64,000 bases of DNA, from NCBI GenBank assembly GCA_963766445.1, contig CAVXZW010000007.1:6638-70637 (forward strand). Reading direction: 5' to 3'. This stretch comes from JAICYJ01 sp963766445 (GTDB lineage: Bacteria > Actinomycetota > Thermoleophilia > Gaiellales > JAICJC01). Below are positions 47,791-57,085 of the stretch, piece by piece. Below the pieces are notes generated by a model, which worked only from the letters and a program-made list of their open reading frames with translations, did no database searches and was not told the DNA's origin. The position numbers and the translations under genes are program-made. Numbering within the stretch: the first letter of the stretch is position 1; every line of letters begins with the position of its first letter.

Positions 47791-48685
47791 CGCTGCAGGC
47801 GGCACCGAGCGATTGAGCTGCCCGGCCGCACGCTGTGGCTCAAGCGCGAGGACGGCCACGAGCTGGGCGCGTTCAAGTGGCGGGGTGCGCTACCGGCCGT
47901 CGAGCAGTACCGCGCAGCAGGGCCACGCAGCCGTGGTCACCGCCTCGACCGGCAACCACGGCGCCGCCACCGCCTGGGCCGCCGCCCGGCAGGGCATGAC
48001 CGCCGTGGTGTTCGTGCCGGAGCGGGCGAGCGCCGCGAAGCTGGAGCTGCTGCGCGGCCTGGGCGCCGAGCTGGTGGTGGGCGGCGCTGACCTGGACGAT
48101 GCCAAGGCGGCGGGGATCGAGCACGCGCGCGGCGCAGGGGCTGCCGTTCTTCGAGGACGGCGCGGAGCCTGCCCAGTACCGCCGGCTACGGCGGCATCGC
48201 CGACGAGATCCTGGCCGCGGTGAGCGCCGGATGCGGTGCTGGTGCCGGTGGGAAACGGCGCGCTGCTGGCGGGATCGGCCTGCGCCTGGGCTCGCGGTCG
48301 CCGTCCACGCGGCGGATCGGCGTGGTTGCAGCCGGTGCGCCGGTGATGGCGCGCAGCTTCGAGGCAGGCCACGTGGTGGAGTCGTCCGAAGCGACACGTT
48401 CGCCGACGGCATGGCCGTGCGGGTGGCGATCCCCGTCGCCGTGGAGGCGCTGGCGACGGCCGCCGACGAGATGGCCGAGGTCACCGATCACGAGATCGCC
48501 GAGGCGGTGGGAGCGTTCGCGGAGGCCGGCATGCGGGTCGAGGGCTCCGCGGCGGCGGCGCTGGCGGGCGCGCGCCGGCTGGAGGGCCGGCTGGAGGGCA
48601 CGTCGTCCTGATCGTGACCGGGCGCAACATCGACGACGACCTGTGGCAGCGCGCGGTCGAGCGGCCCGAGAGCTTTCCCGGCTGA
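47787..48685 (+). CDS. Serine/threonine dehydratase-like PLP enzyme
   Basis: About 305 codons after repair. PLP fold-type II: LWLKREDGHELGAFKWRGA with the Schiff-base Lys, TASTGNHGAATAWAA (phosphate cradle), LVPVGNG-type glycine loop, and VVLIVTGRN near the end. It would deaminate serine or threonine; in a betaine-degrading operon serine made from glycine would become pyruvate. This gene is broken most, at about eight places (near 47813, 47911, 48137, 48182, 48213, 48275, 48389, 48603). Most fit lost CG or CGCG; a few could be single-base errors or true decay. Confidence 0.7.
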
Positions 48686-48714
48686 CCGTCCCCGTGCCCT
48701 GCTAGCGTCGCCGC

Positions 48715-49387
48715 ATGAGAGTCGGGTCAGCCGTCGTGGTCGTGGTGCTGCTGGCTTTCCTGAGCGCGTGCGGCGGTGGACCGTCGGCGAGCGACCGCAT
48801 AGCCGCCTGCCAGCAACGGTACCGGGCCGGTCTGACCGATACCCCGGCCGCCCGCCGCGCGGTGTCCGAGCTGTGCGCGCAGGCCGAGCAGGCCGGCCTG
48901 CTCGACGACCACGGCGCGACGACGGCCGACCAGCTGCGCACGCTGTTGAAGTCCCACCCCGATGCTCTGTCCCCGCTCTGCCAGCTGAGCCTGCAGGCGA
49001 GCCTGGGCGCCGACACGGCGGCGGCTGCGCGCTACCTGCCGCCGGGCGGCGTCCACGCCCTCACCGCGAAGGCCTGCCACAACCTCGGCCCCTTCCTGAC
49101 CGACGACGGGCTCGATCAGCGTGCGCTGTTCCGCGCTCGCGGGCGCGGGGTGCTGGTGCCGGTGTGCGTGGCAGGCTCGCTGGCGTCGCCCCACAACCAG
49201 TCGCTGCCCTACAGCAAGGCCGACACGCGCAAGCTCCTGACGCGCATCTGCCAGCAGGGCTGGTCGCACGGGCTGCTGCACGCCGACGGATCGGTCGACT
49301 CCGCCGCGCTGGCCGCGCTGGGCACGAAGATCAGCCGCCAGATGCTGGCGTCCGGCGAGATCGCGCCTCAGCAGGAGATGGGCCTAG
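48715..49387 (+). CDS. Putative lipoprotein of unknown function
   Basis: Lipoprotein signal MRVGSAVVVVVLLAFLSAC with lipobox LSAC (Cys19). The mature domain is helical with several spaced cysteines (AACQQRY, ELCAQAE, SPLCQLS, KACHNLG, VPVCVAG, RICQQGW). The frame as read runs on through the antisense of the next gene. A lost CG near 49374 (GATCGCGCC) would instead give ARLSRRWA and a TAG at 49385-49387, overlapping the convergent gene in CTAG. I take that as the true end. Confidence 0.65.
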
Positions 49388-49641
49388 CGGACCAGCTCGG
49401 GCTGGAACTTGCTGACCTCGACCACCTGGTCGACCGGCACGTTGGCGCGCTTGGCTGCGGCGATGATCTGATCCGGCGACGGCGCCTCGTACAGGCAGTA
49501 CGACCTGCGGCGGTCGGCGCTCAGGAACGAGAACAGCCAGTTGACACCCTCGTCGGCGTTGATGTCCTCGATCACCCGCACGTCCTCGCCGGTGAGGTCG
49601 AGTTGCTCCGCGAAGCTCCGTTCGATCAAAAAGAGTGCCAT
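49384..49641 (-). CDS. DUF4242 (SCO4226-like nickel-binding) protein
   Basis: 85 residues: start MALFLIERSFAEQLDLTGED, then VNWLFSFLSADRRRSYCLYEAPSPD, split in two here. Matches DUF4242, small ferredoxin-like-fold proteins; Streptomyces SCO4226 binds nickel. Upstream of it on the same strand is the LAL regulator (stop 49664). Confidence 0.8.
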   Translation of the reverse strand: MALFLIERSFAEQLDLTGEDVRVIEDINADEGVNWLFSFLSADRRRSYCLYEAPSPDQIIAAAKRANVPVDQVVEVSKFQPELVR

Positions 49642-49663
49642 CAGCCTCCGCTTCTGGTTGGAC

Positions 49664-52650
49664 TCACCCGCGCTCCGTCAGGCCGCGCGTGTGCGCATAG
49701 CTTGCCGCTTCGGTGCGGTTCGCGCAACCGGTCTTACGCAGAATGCTGCGTATGTGGTTTGCAGCCGTGTGCTCGCTGATGTGCAGCGTGCGGCCGATCT
49801 CCCGGTTCGACCGGCCCTGCGCGACCAGGCGCAGGATCTCTGCCTCGCGCCCGGACAGGCCGTCCGGCAGCCGCGACGCCGCCGGTCCGGCCGGCAGCAG
49901 CCCGCGGATGCGGCCCAGCAGGGCCGGCATCCCGATCCGCTCGGCCAGGTCGGACGCCTCCGCCAGCGCCGCCGCCGCGGCCGGGTCGCCGGCCCGGCCC
50001 TGCGCGCGCAGCGTGCGCGCGTACTCGTAGTCCGAGTGCGCCAGCCAGGTGATCGCACCCATCTCGCGGTTGTAGTCGATCGCCCGCTGCAGGTGCAGCT
50101 CCGCCTGCTCCAGCTCACCGTAGGCGGCCGCCAGGGTGCCCAGGTATCGCTCGGACGATCCGTAGCAGGCCACGCCGTGGCCGATCATCACGTTCCGCTC
50201 CGCGATCGACAGCAGCTCCCGGTAGACCTGCTGCGACAGTTCGGCGTCGCCCACGGCGACGCAGGCGTCGGCGATGTAGGTCAGCGACCCTACCCACAGC
50301 GCGTGCCGGTAGACATCGAGGCCGTCGCTCTGGATCAGCGCCAGCTGGGCGCGCGCCTCGTCCAGCATCCCCAGCTCGGCCGTGAGCGCCGCCAACCCGG
50401 GGCGCCACGACCCGCCGCGCCGGTCGCCGCCCGCCAGCACCCGCACCACCGGCGCCAACTCCGCCAGCCGTCCCTGCTCGCGGCGGATGCTGAACATCTG
50501 CACGCCGTACACCCCTGATGCGTCGCGCCCGGTCAGCAGCCGGCTCCACTCGCGTGAACGCTCGGCCGCCTCCTCTGCCTCGGCCAGACGTCCCTCGCAG
50601 AGCGCGATCGCCGAGCGGTAGTGCTCGGCCACGTGGATAATGAACGGCTGGTGCATGCGCCGCGAGATCTCCAGCACCTCGGCCAGCTCGCGGCCGGCGG
50701 TGCGCAGGTCGCCCTTGCCGATCAGCGCCGTGATCCGCCACTCGGAGGCCTCCGCCTGCGACTCGATGTCGCCCAGCTCCTCGGCGATGGTGCGGGCCTC
50801 GGCCAGCATCTCCAGCACCTCGTCGTGGGTGTTGGAGCCGCGTGCCCAGTAGCTGCGCATCAGCACCACGGACAGGCCGGGGCGGTAGTCCATCCGCCGC
50901 GCGATCTCGATCGCTTCGTCGCGCAGCTCGGCGCTGCGCTCGCGACTCGCCCACGAGCGCGCGCGCCCGGGCCAGCCCCGACAGCAGCAGCACGCGCATG
51001 CGTGGAGTCCCCGGGACCGAGCGCCGCCAGCGCCTCCTCCAGCAGCTCGATCGCGCCTTCGTCGAGCATCGCCACCCGCCAGCAGGCGGTCTCCACCCCG
51101 ATCGCGGCGCGCGCGAGGAGATCCGGGTTGTGGAGCCGCCGCGCCGTCTCGGCGGCCGCCTGGAATGCCTCCAGAGAATCGCCGGACTGGCCGGCCCGGT
51201 AGTGGGCGGCCCCCAGCTCCAGCTCGATCTCGGCGTGCGCGGTCTCGTTGTCGACGCCCAGCTCGAGCGCCGTTCGCAGCGGGCCGACCGCCTCGCCGAA
51301 CGCCAGCGCGGCGTTGGCGGCGTCAGCCGCCCGCAGGTTGTACTCGACCGCCCGCTGGGGACCGTCGATGGGCGCGGCGGCGGCGAAATGGTGGGCGAGG
51401 TCGGCCAGTCCGCGCGCCGTGTCGGCGGCGCCGGACGCCTCCATCGACTCCGCCACCTGCAGGTGCAGCTCCGCCCGGCGCAGTCCCGCGAGCCGGTCGT
51501 ACAGCGCGCGGCGCACGAGCTCGTGGGAGAACCGGTAGCGCAGCTGCCTGGCCGGGATCTCCTCGATCATGCCGCTGCGCAACGACTGCTCCAGCGCGGC
51601 CGACAGCGTGGCGTCGGTGAACCCGCCGCCGCGCAGCACGGACAGGTCGAACTCGGGCCCGGTCACCGCGGCCAGCTCCAGCACCAGTGCCGTCTCCGGC
51701 TGCAGCCGCGCCAGCCGCTGGTTGACCACCTCGCGCACGCTCTCGGGCGTGCCCAGCGCGCTCAGCGGCCGGGTCATGATGGCCACGCCGTCCACGATCT
51801 CGAGCGCTCCCGTCTCCACCAGCTCCCGCCATAGCTCCGTGACCAGGAACACGTTGCCCTGGGTGAGGCTGGTGATGGCGCCCGCCAGCTCCGGAAGCGC
51901 AGGGCCCAGCGGCGCCCCGGCCGCACGCTCGACGAACTCCGACACCTGCTCGCCCGTGAGCGCGCCGACGCGCACCCGTACCACCCCGTCCGAGCGCCGC
52001 ATGTCGATCAGCGCCTCCGACAGCTCGGCCGGCACGTCCGCCTCGGTGTCGCGGAACGTCGCCACCAGCAGCATGCGCGCATCGGGGGCCCCGGCCGCGA
52101 GGTGGCGCAGCAGCAGCAGCGTCGGGGTGTCCGCCCAGTGGCCGTCCTCGAACACCAGCAGCAGCGGTCGCCGGCGGCCGGCCGCCACCAGCAGGTCGCT
52201 GACGGCCGCGTTCAGGCGATGCCGCTCGGTGTCCTGGTCGGCCACGACCGGCTCGGGCAGGTCGCCGACGTGGCTGCGCAGGTCAGGCAGCAGCCGGGTC
52301 AGCTCACCCCCGGCCGGCCCCAAGTCGGCTCGCAGCTCGGCCGGGTCGCTGGCCCGCACCAGCTGGTCGAGCGCCTCCACGAACGGCCGGTAGGGGGTGC
52401 GGACGACGGCGTCGCAGGCGCCGTACAGCACCAGCGCGCCGTCCTTCGCGGCCTGGTGGGCGATCTCGCGCACCAGCCGGCTCTTTCCGGACCCGGGCTC
52501 ACCGCCGACCAGGGCGATGCGGCGGCCCTCGCTCTGCGCGCGCGGGAGCAGCGACCGCAGCGTGGCCATCTCGCGGGGGCGGTCCACGAACGGGAAGGAC
52601 GGCTGCAGGCGCAGCGGCCCGGGCAGCGCGGAGTGGGCGATGACGTCCAT
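49664..52650 (-). CDS. LAL-type LuxR regulator (AAA ATPase + helical repeats + HTH)
   Basis: About 996 residues. N-terminal NTPase with Walker A GGEPGSGKSRL near residue 50 and Walker B-like LLLVFEDGHWAD, a long TPR-like middle, and a C-terminal LuxR HTH (LSGREAEILRLVAQGRSNREIG, HISEHTAANHIRSILRKTG). MalT/LAL-type activators bind ATP and an inducer before activating transcription. Frameshifts near 51000 and 50952 both fit a lost GC. Divergent from the FAD-linked oxidase across 301 bp, its likeliest target. Confidence 0.9.
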
Positions 52651-52951
52651 CAGATGGTTGGGTTCACGGGATCCGTGGATGCTGGGCGCAGGATGGGGAG
52701 CGTTGGGCGACGGGAGCGTCCGCAGGGCAGGCTGGAGCTGTCCTGGCCGAGGACGATCGTGGCGTCCAGCGTGTCCCAGACAAGATCCAGCGCCGCGTAG
52801 CTCGTGGAATCAACCATCTAGTCAGGATTGATCATTGCAGCCCGGTAGCGCACACGCACGAAGTGGGTCAATCCCGGTCATGCGATCCCGTACCACCTTC
52901 CGATACCGTCGGCCTCCATAGGCACAAGCGATACAGACCATCGGAGGTCAC
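52651..52951. other. Divergent intergenic region, no gene
   Basis: 301 bp between the LAL regulator and the FAD-linked oxidase. It must hold both promoters. The part near 52815-52850 (GTCAGGATTGATCATTG) is AT-richer than the rest and includes a TGATCA palindrome. No clear operator or RNA was found. Confidence 0.5.
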
Positions 52952-54348
52952 ATGAGCACGATCGCAACACTCGCCGCGGAGGCTCGCTCGGCACTTGCCG
53001 GCAGCTTCAACGGCACCCTGACGGGACCGGACGACGCCGGATACGACGAGGCGCGCTCGGTCTACAACGCGATGATCGACAGGCGGCCGGCCCTGGTGGC
53101 CCGCTGCACCTCGGCCGCCGACGTGGCGGCGGTGATCGGCTTCGCCCGCTCGCAGAACGCGCTGATCGCCGTCCGCGGCGGCGGTCACAACGGTGGCGGC
53201 CTGGGCGTCTGTGACGACGGCGTCGTCATCGACCTGGCCGGGATCAACAGCATCGACGTCGATGCCGCCGCCCGCACGGTGCGGGTCGGCGGCGGCTGCG
53301 TCTGGAAGGATGTCGACGCCGCCACGCATGAGGCCGGCGGCGCCGTTCCCTGCGGCATCATCGGCACCACGGGCGTCGGCGGGCTGACGCTGGGCGGCGG
53401 GATCGGGCACATCGCCCGCTCCGGCGGCCTCACCATCGACAACCTGCTCGAGGCGGAGGTCGTTCTCGCCGACGGCTCGGTCGTGCGCGCCTCGGCTGAC
53501 GAGAACCCCGAACTGTTCTGGGCGCTCCGCGGCGGCGGCGGCAACTTCGGCGTGGTCACGTCGTTCACGTTCAAGATGCAGCCGGTGAGCATGGTCGTGG
53601 CCGGCCCCACCTTCTGGTCGCTGGACGACGCGGCCGCGGTGATGCGTGCCTACCGGGAGTTCATCCCAGCCGCTCCGCGCGAGCTGAACGGCTGGTTCGC
53701 GTTCGTGACCGTGCCGCCGGTGCCCGCGTTCCCCGAGGAGCTGCACGGCCGCAAGATGGCGGCCATCGTGTGGTGCCACACGGGCAGCGAGGAGGAGGCC
53801 GCGGCGGCGATGGCGCCGATGCTGGAGGCGGTCGAGCCGGTGCTGCACGGGGTCGGCCCGATGCCGTTCCCGGCGCTGAACGGGTTCTTCGACGCCGCTC
53901 TACCCGAAGGGCGACCAGTGGTACTGGAGGGCCGACTTCGTGCGCGATCTGCCTGACGCCGCCATCGAGCAGCACGTCAGGTTCGCAAACGAGATGCTGC
54001 CCCGGCCAGTCGACCATGCACATGTACCCGATCGACGGGGCCGTGCACGACGTCGGCTCGGGTGACACCGCGTTCAGCTACCGCGACGTCACCTGGGCGC
54101 AGGTGATCGTGGGCGTCGACCCCGACCCGGCCAACGCCGATGCGATCAAGCAGTGGACGATCGACTACTGGGATGCCACGCACCCCTACTCGGCCGGCGG
54201 CGCGTACGTCAACTTCATGATGGACGAGGGCCAGGAGCGGGTGAAGGCCACCTACCGGGACAACTACGACCGGCTGGCCCGCGCCAAGGCGCAGTACGAC
54301 CCGGACAACACCTTCCGGGTCAACCAGAACATCAAGCCCGCAAGCTGA
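52952..54348 (+). CDS. FAD-linked oxidase (berberine-bridge-like)
   Basis: About 467 residues: PP-loop FAD-binding domain (ALIAVRGGGHNGGG, whose His is placed for covalent FAD attachment; GTTGVGGLTLGGGIGHIARSGGL read in two parts; GGGGNFGVVTSF) and a C-terminal BBE domain ending YDRLARAKAQYDPDNTFRVNQNI. These oxidise sugars or other alcohols with O2. No signal peptide. Two frameshifts (near 53900 and 53996) fit lost CG. A strong hairpin follows. Confidence 0.88.
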
Positions 54349-54358
54349 GGCAGGCCGT

Positions 54359-54389
54359 GGCCGGGGGGTGCGTCGGGCACCCTCCGGCC
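54359..54389 (+). terminator. Candidate terminator hairpin after FAD-linked oxidase
   Basis: 13-bp stem GGCCGGGGGGTGC / GCACCCTCCGGCC (one G-U pair) with a 5-nt loop, 11 nt after the oxidase stop. No U-tract, but compact and very stable. Confidence 0.6.
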
Positions 54390-54417
54390 CTCGGCCATGG
54401 CGGTACGCTGCCAACCA

Positions 54418-55482
54418 TGGATCCCCAGCCAGCCGGCATCAGCCGCGAGGAGCTGCAGCTCGCCGCCCGCAACCACGGCATGCCGCTGGAGGCGCTGCGC
54501 CACGAGATCACACCGGTGGGACTGCACTACCTGCTGGTGCACTACGACATCCCGGCGGTGGGCGAGGAGTGGAGCCTGCGGGTGGACGGCCGCGTGCGGC
54601 GCCCGCTGGAGCTGGATCTGGAGGCCATCCGCGCCGCCCGTCCGTGACCCAGCCGGTCACGATGGAGTGCGCCGGCAACGGCCGCGCGGCGATGGAGCCG
54701 CACGTCAGCCAGCCGTGGCTCTGGAGGCGGTGGGCACCGGTGAGTGGACGGGCGCGCCGCTGGCGCCGCTGCTGGAGCAGGCCGGCCTGCTGGACGACGC
54801 CGTCGAGATCGTGTTCGAGGGCCTCGATCGCGGCCTGGAGGGCGGCGATGAGCAGACCTACGGGCGCAGCCTCACGATCGAGCAGGCGGTGCAGGACGGC
54901 GCGATCCTGGCCTACGAGCTGAACGGCGCGCCGTTGCCGTCGCAGCACGGCTACCCGCTGCGGCTGGTGGTGCCGGGCTGGTACGGCATGACCAACGTCA
55001 AGTGGCTGTCATCGATCACGGCCGTCAGCGAGCCGTTCGCGGGCTACCAGCAGGCGCAGTCGTACCGCTGGCGCCGGGAGCAGCACGAGCCCGGCCGGCC
55101 GGTCACGCGCATGATGCCGCGGGCGCTGATGGCGCCGCCCGGTATCCCCGAGTTCATGAGTCGGGAGCGCACCGTTGCAACCGGTGAGCCGGTTGCGGTG
55201 CAGGGGCGGGCCTGGTCAGGCTGGGGGCCGATCGAGCTGGTCGAGTTCTCGGCCGACGGAGGCGAGAGCTGGCGGGCGGCGGAGTTAGGCGACCAGGCCG
55301 GCCCGCACGTCTGGCGGGGCTGGTCGGTCAGCTGGCAGCCGGCCGGGGCGGGTCGCTACGAGCTGTGCTGCCGCGCCACCGACGCGACCGGCGCCACCCA
55401 GCCGCTGCAACCGGAGTGGAACCTGGGGGGCTACGAGAACAACGCCGTCCAGCGCGTCTCGGTGATTGTTAAGGATGGTTGA
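54418..55482 (+). CDS. Sulfite oxidase-like molybdopterin enzyme
   Basis: About 356 residues. Mo-binding Cys in VTMECAGNGR, then VGTGEWTG, GYPLRLVVPGWYGMTNVKWL (typical SUOX core, exactly 20 shown) and the C-terminal MoCo dimerisation domain (VQGRAWSGWGPIELVEFS, QPEWNLGGYENN). No heme domain and no TAT signal, so the electron acceptor and location are uncertain. Two frameshifts (near 54643 and 54727), each fitting loss of about four bases. Its stop overlaps the sarcosine oxidase start. Confidence 0.87.
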   Translation, partial: WIPSQPASAARSCSSPPATTACRWRRCATRSHRWDCTTCWCTTTSRRWARSGACGWTAACGARWSWIWRPSAPPVRDPAGHDGVRRQRPRGDGAARQPAVALEAVGTGEWTGAPLAPLLEQAGLLDDAVEIVFEGLDRGLEGGDEQTYGRSLTIEQAVQDGAILAYELNGAPLPSQHGYPLRLVVPGWYGMTNVKWLSSITAVSEPFAGYQQAQSYRWRREQHEPGRPVTRMMPRALMAPPGIPEFMSRERTVATGEPVAVQGRAWSGWGPIELVEFSADGGESWRAAELGDQAGPHVWRGWSVSWQPAGAGRYELCCRATDATGATQPLQPEWNLGGYENNAVQRVSVIVKDG

Positions 55483-56666
55483 TTCCACCAGCTACGCGGC
55501 GCCGGCGGGGCCGGCCGCCGACGTGGCCGTTGTCGGGCTGGGCGGCCTGGGCAGCGCCGCGGCCTGCTGGGCGGCGCGGATGGGCGCGCGCGTGGTCGGA
55601 CTGGAGCAGTTCCAGTTGGGCCACGATCGCGGCGGGTCGCACGACCATTCGCGGTTGATCCGGCCTGGCCTACCACCACCCAGACTACGTGCGGCTGGCG
55701 TCCACCGCGTACGACGTATGGGGCGAGGTCGAGCGCGCCGCCGGCGAGCAGCTGGTGCATCTGACGGGAGGCATCGACATGTTCGGCCCGGACGCGCCGC
55801 TGGGCCGCGACACCTACGCGGCCGGGATGATCGAGGGCGGCGCCGAGCTGGAGCTGCTGACCGGTGCGGACGTGTCGGCACGCTGGCCGCAGCTGGCGCC
55901 GCCCGTCGACGTGCCTGCGCTGGCCCACGCGCGTGCCGGGTTCGTCGCCAGCGAGCGTGCGACCGCCGTCCACCAGCGCCTGGCCCGGGAGGCCGGCGCG
56001 GAGCTGCTGGACGGGTGTGCCGTCACCGCCGTGCGACCCTCCGGCCGGGACCTGCTGGTGGAGGCGGAAGGGCGCGCGGTCCGCTGCCGGTCGGTGATCC
56101 TCTCGGCCGGAGCGTGGCTGAACGAGCTGCTGGAGCCGCTGGGCGCGAGCCTGCCGCTCACGGTCAGCCAGGAGCAGATCTCCTACCTGGCCGCCGACGA
56201 CCTCGATCGCTTCCGTCCCGACCGGTTCCCGGTCTGGATCTGGCACGGCGCCCGCACGTACTACGGATTTCCGGCCTTCGGTGAGCGGGCGGTCAAGGCG
56301 GCGGAGGACCAGGGCGGCGCCGAGGTGACCGCGCGCACGCGCAGCTTCGACCCCGACCCGGACGCGACCGAGCGCCTGCACCGCTTCGTCTCGGATCTGA
56401 TTCCCGGGCTGGGAGCGCCGGTGCTGACCAAGACCTGCCTGTACACGATGACCCCCGACCGCGACTTCGTGATCTCGGCGCTGCCGCAGCACCCCGGCAT
56501 CGTGGCGGCGGTGGCCGACGGCCACGGCTTCAAGTTCGCCTCGCTGCTGGGCAGGATGCTGGCCGAGATCGCCCTGGGCCGCACTCCCTCGCCGGACCTG
56601 GCGCGGTTCCGCGCCGACCGGCCGGCCCTCGCGCCCGGCCGCGACCCCAGTCCCGCCCGCGTGTAG
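55476..56666 (+). CDS. Monomeric sarcosine oxidase / N-methylamino-acid oxidase
   Basis: About 397 residues, the normal MSOX/MTOX size. Rossmann DVAVVGLGGLGSAAA, then GGSHDHSRLIR near the flavin, VILSAGAWLNELL, and TKTCLYTMTPDRDFVI in which the Cys matches the one that binds FAD covalently in MSOX. It converts sarcosine (or another N-methyl amino acid) to glycine, formaldehyde and H2O2, the last demethylation step after a DMGDH. One frameshift near 55665 fits a lost GC. Overlaps the sulfite-oxidase-like gene by 7 bp. Confidence 0.88.
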
Positions 56667-56675
56667 GAGGCTGCC

Positions 56676-57085
56676 GTGCCGCCCCTCTTCCTGTCGCTCG
56701 ACTTCCTGTACGTGCCCACCGCCGACGTGGACGACGCCGCCCGCCGCTACGTCGACCAGCTCGGTGCCGAGCTGGTCTGGAAGGTGCGCGGCATGGGCAC
56801 CGTCGTCGCCTGCCTGCGCGTCTCGGAGTCGGGCCCGGCGATCCTGCTCAGCGGCCATCTCGAGGGATCGGCGCCGATCCTCGTCTACCGGGTCGAGGGC
56901 TACGACGAGGCGCTGCGCGAGCTCGAGCGGCGCGGGGTCGGCGCGCTGCACCGGCTCGAGATCCCGCACGGCCCCTGCGCCAGCTTCACGGCCGCGGGCG
57001 GCCAGCGGATCGCGGTCTACGAGCTGGTGCGCCCCGCTGCGGCCGCGCACTTCGAGGGCCGCATCGACGAACCCCTGGTTCCTAG
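56676..57085 (+). CDS. VOC (glyoxalase/bleomycin-resistance fold) protein
   Basis: GTG start at 56676 with GGAGG upstream. One VOC module: FLSLDFLYVPTADVDDAARRY, ILLSGHLEGSAPILVYRV, GPCASFTAAGGQRIAVYELVRP, HFEGRID. The frame as read runs into the antisense of the membrane protein. A small loss after GRID would give a TAG at 57083-57085 that shares CTAG with the convergent stop. Function unknown. Confidence 0.7.
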
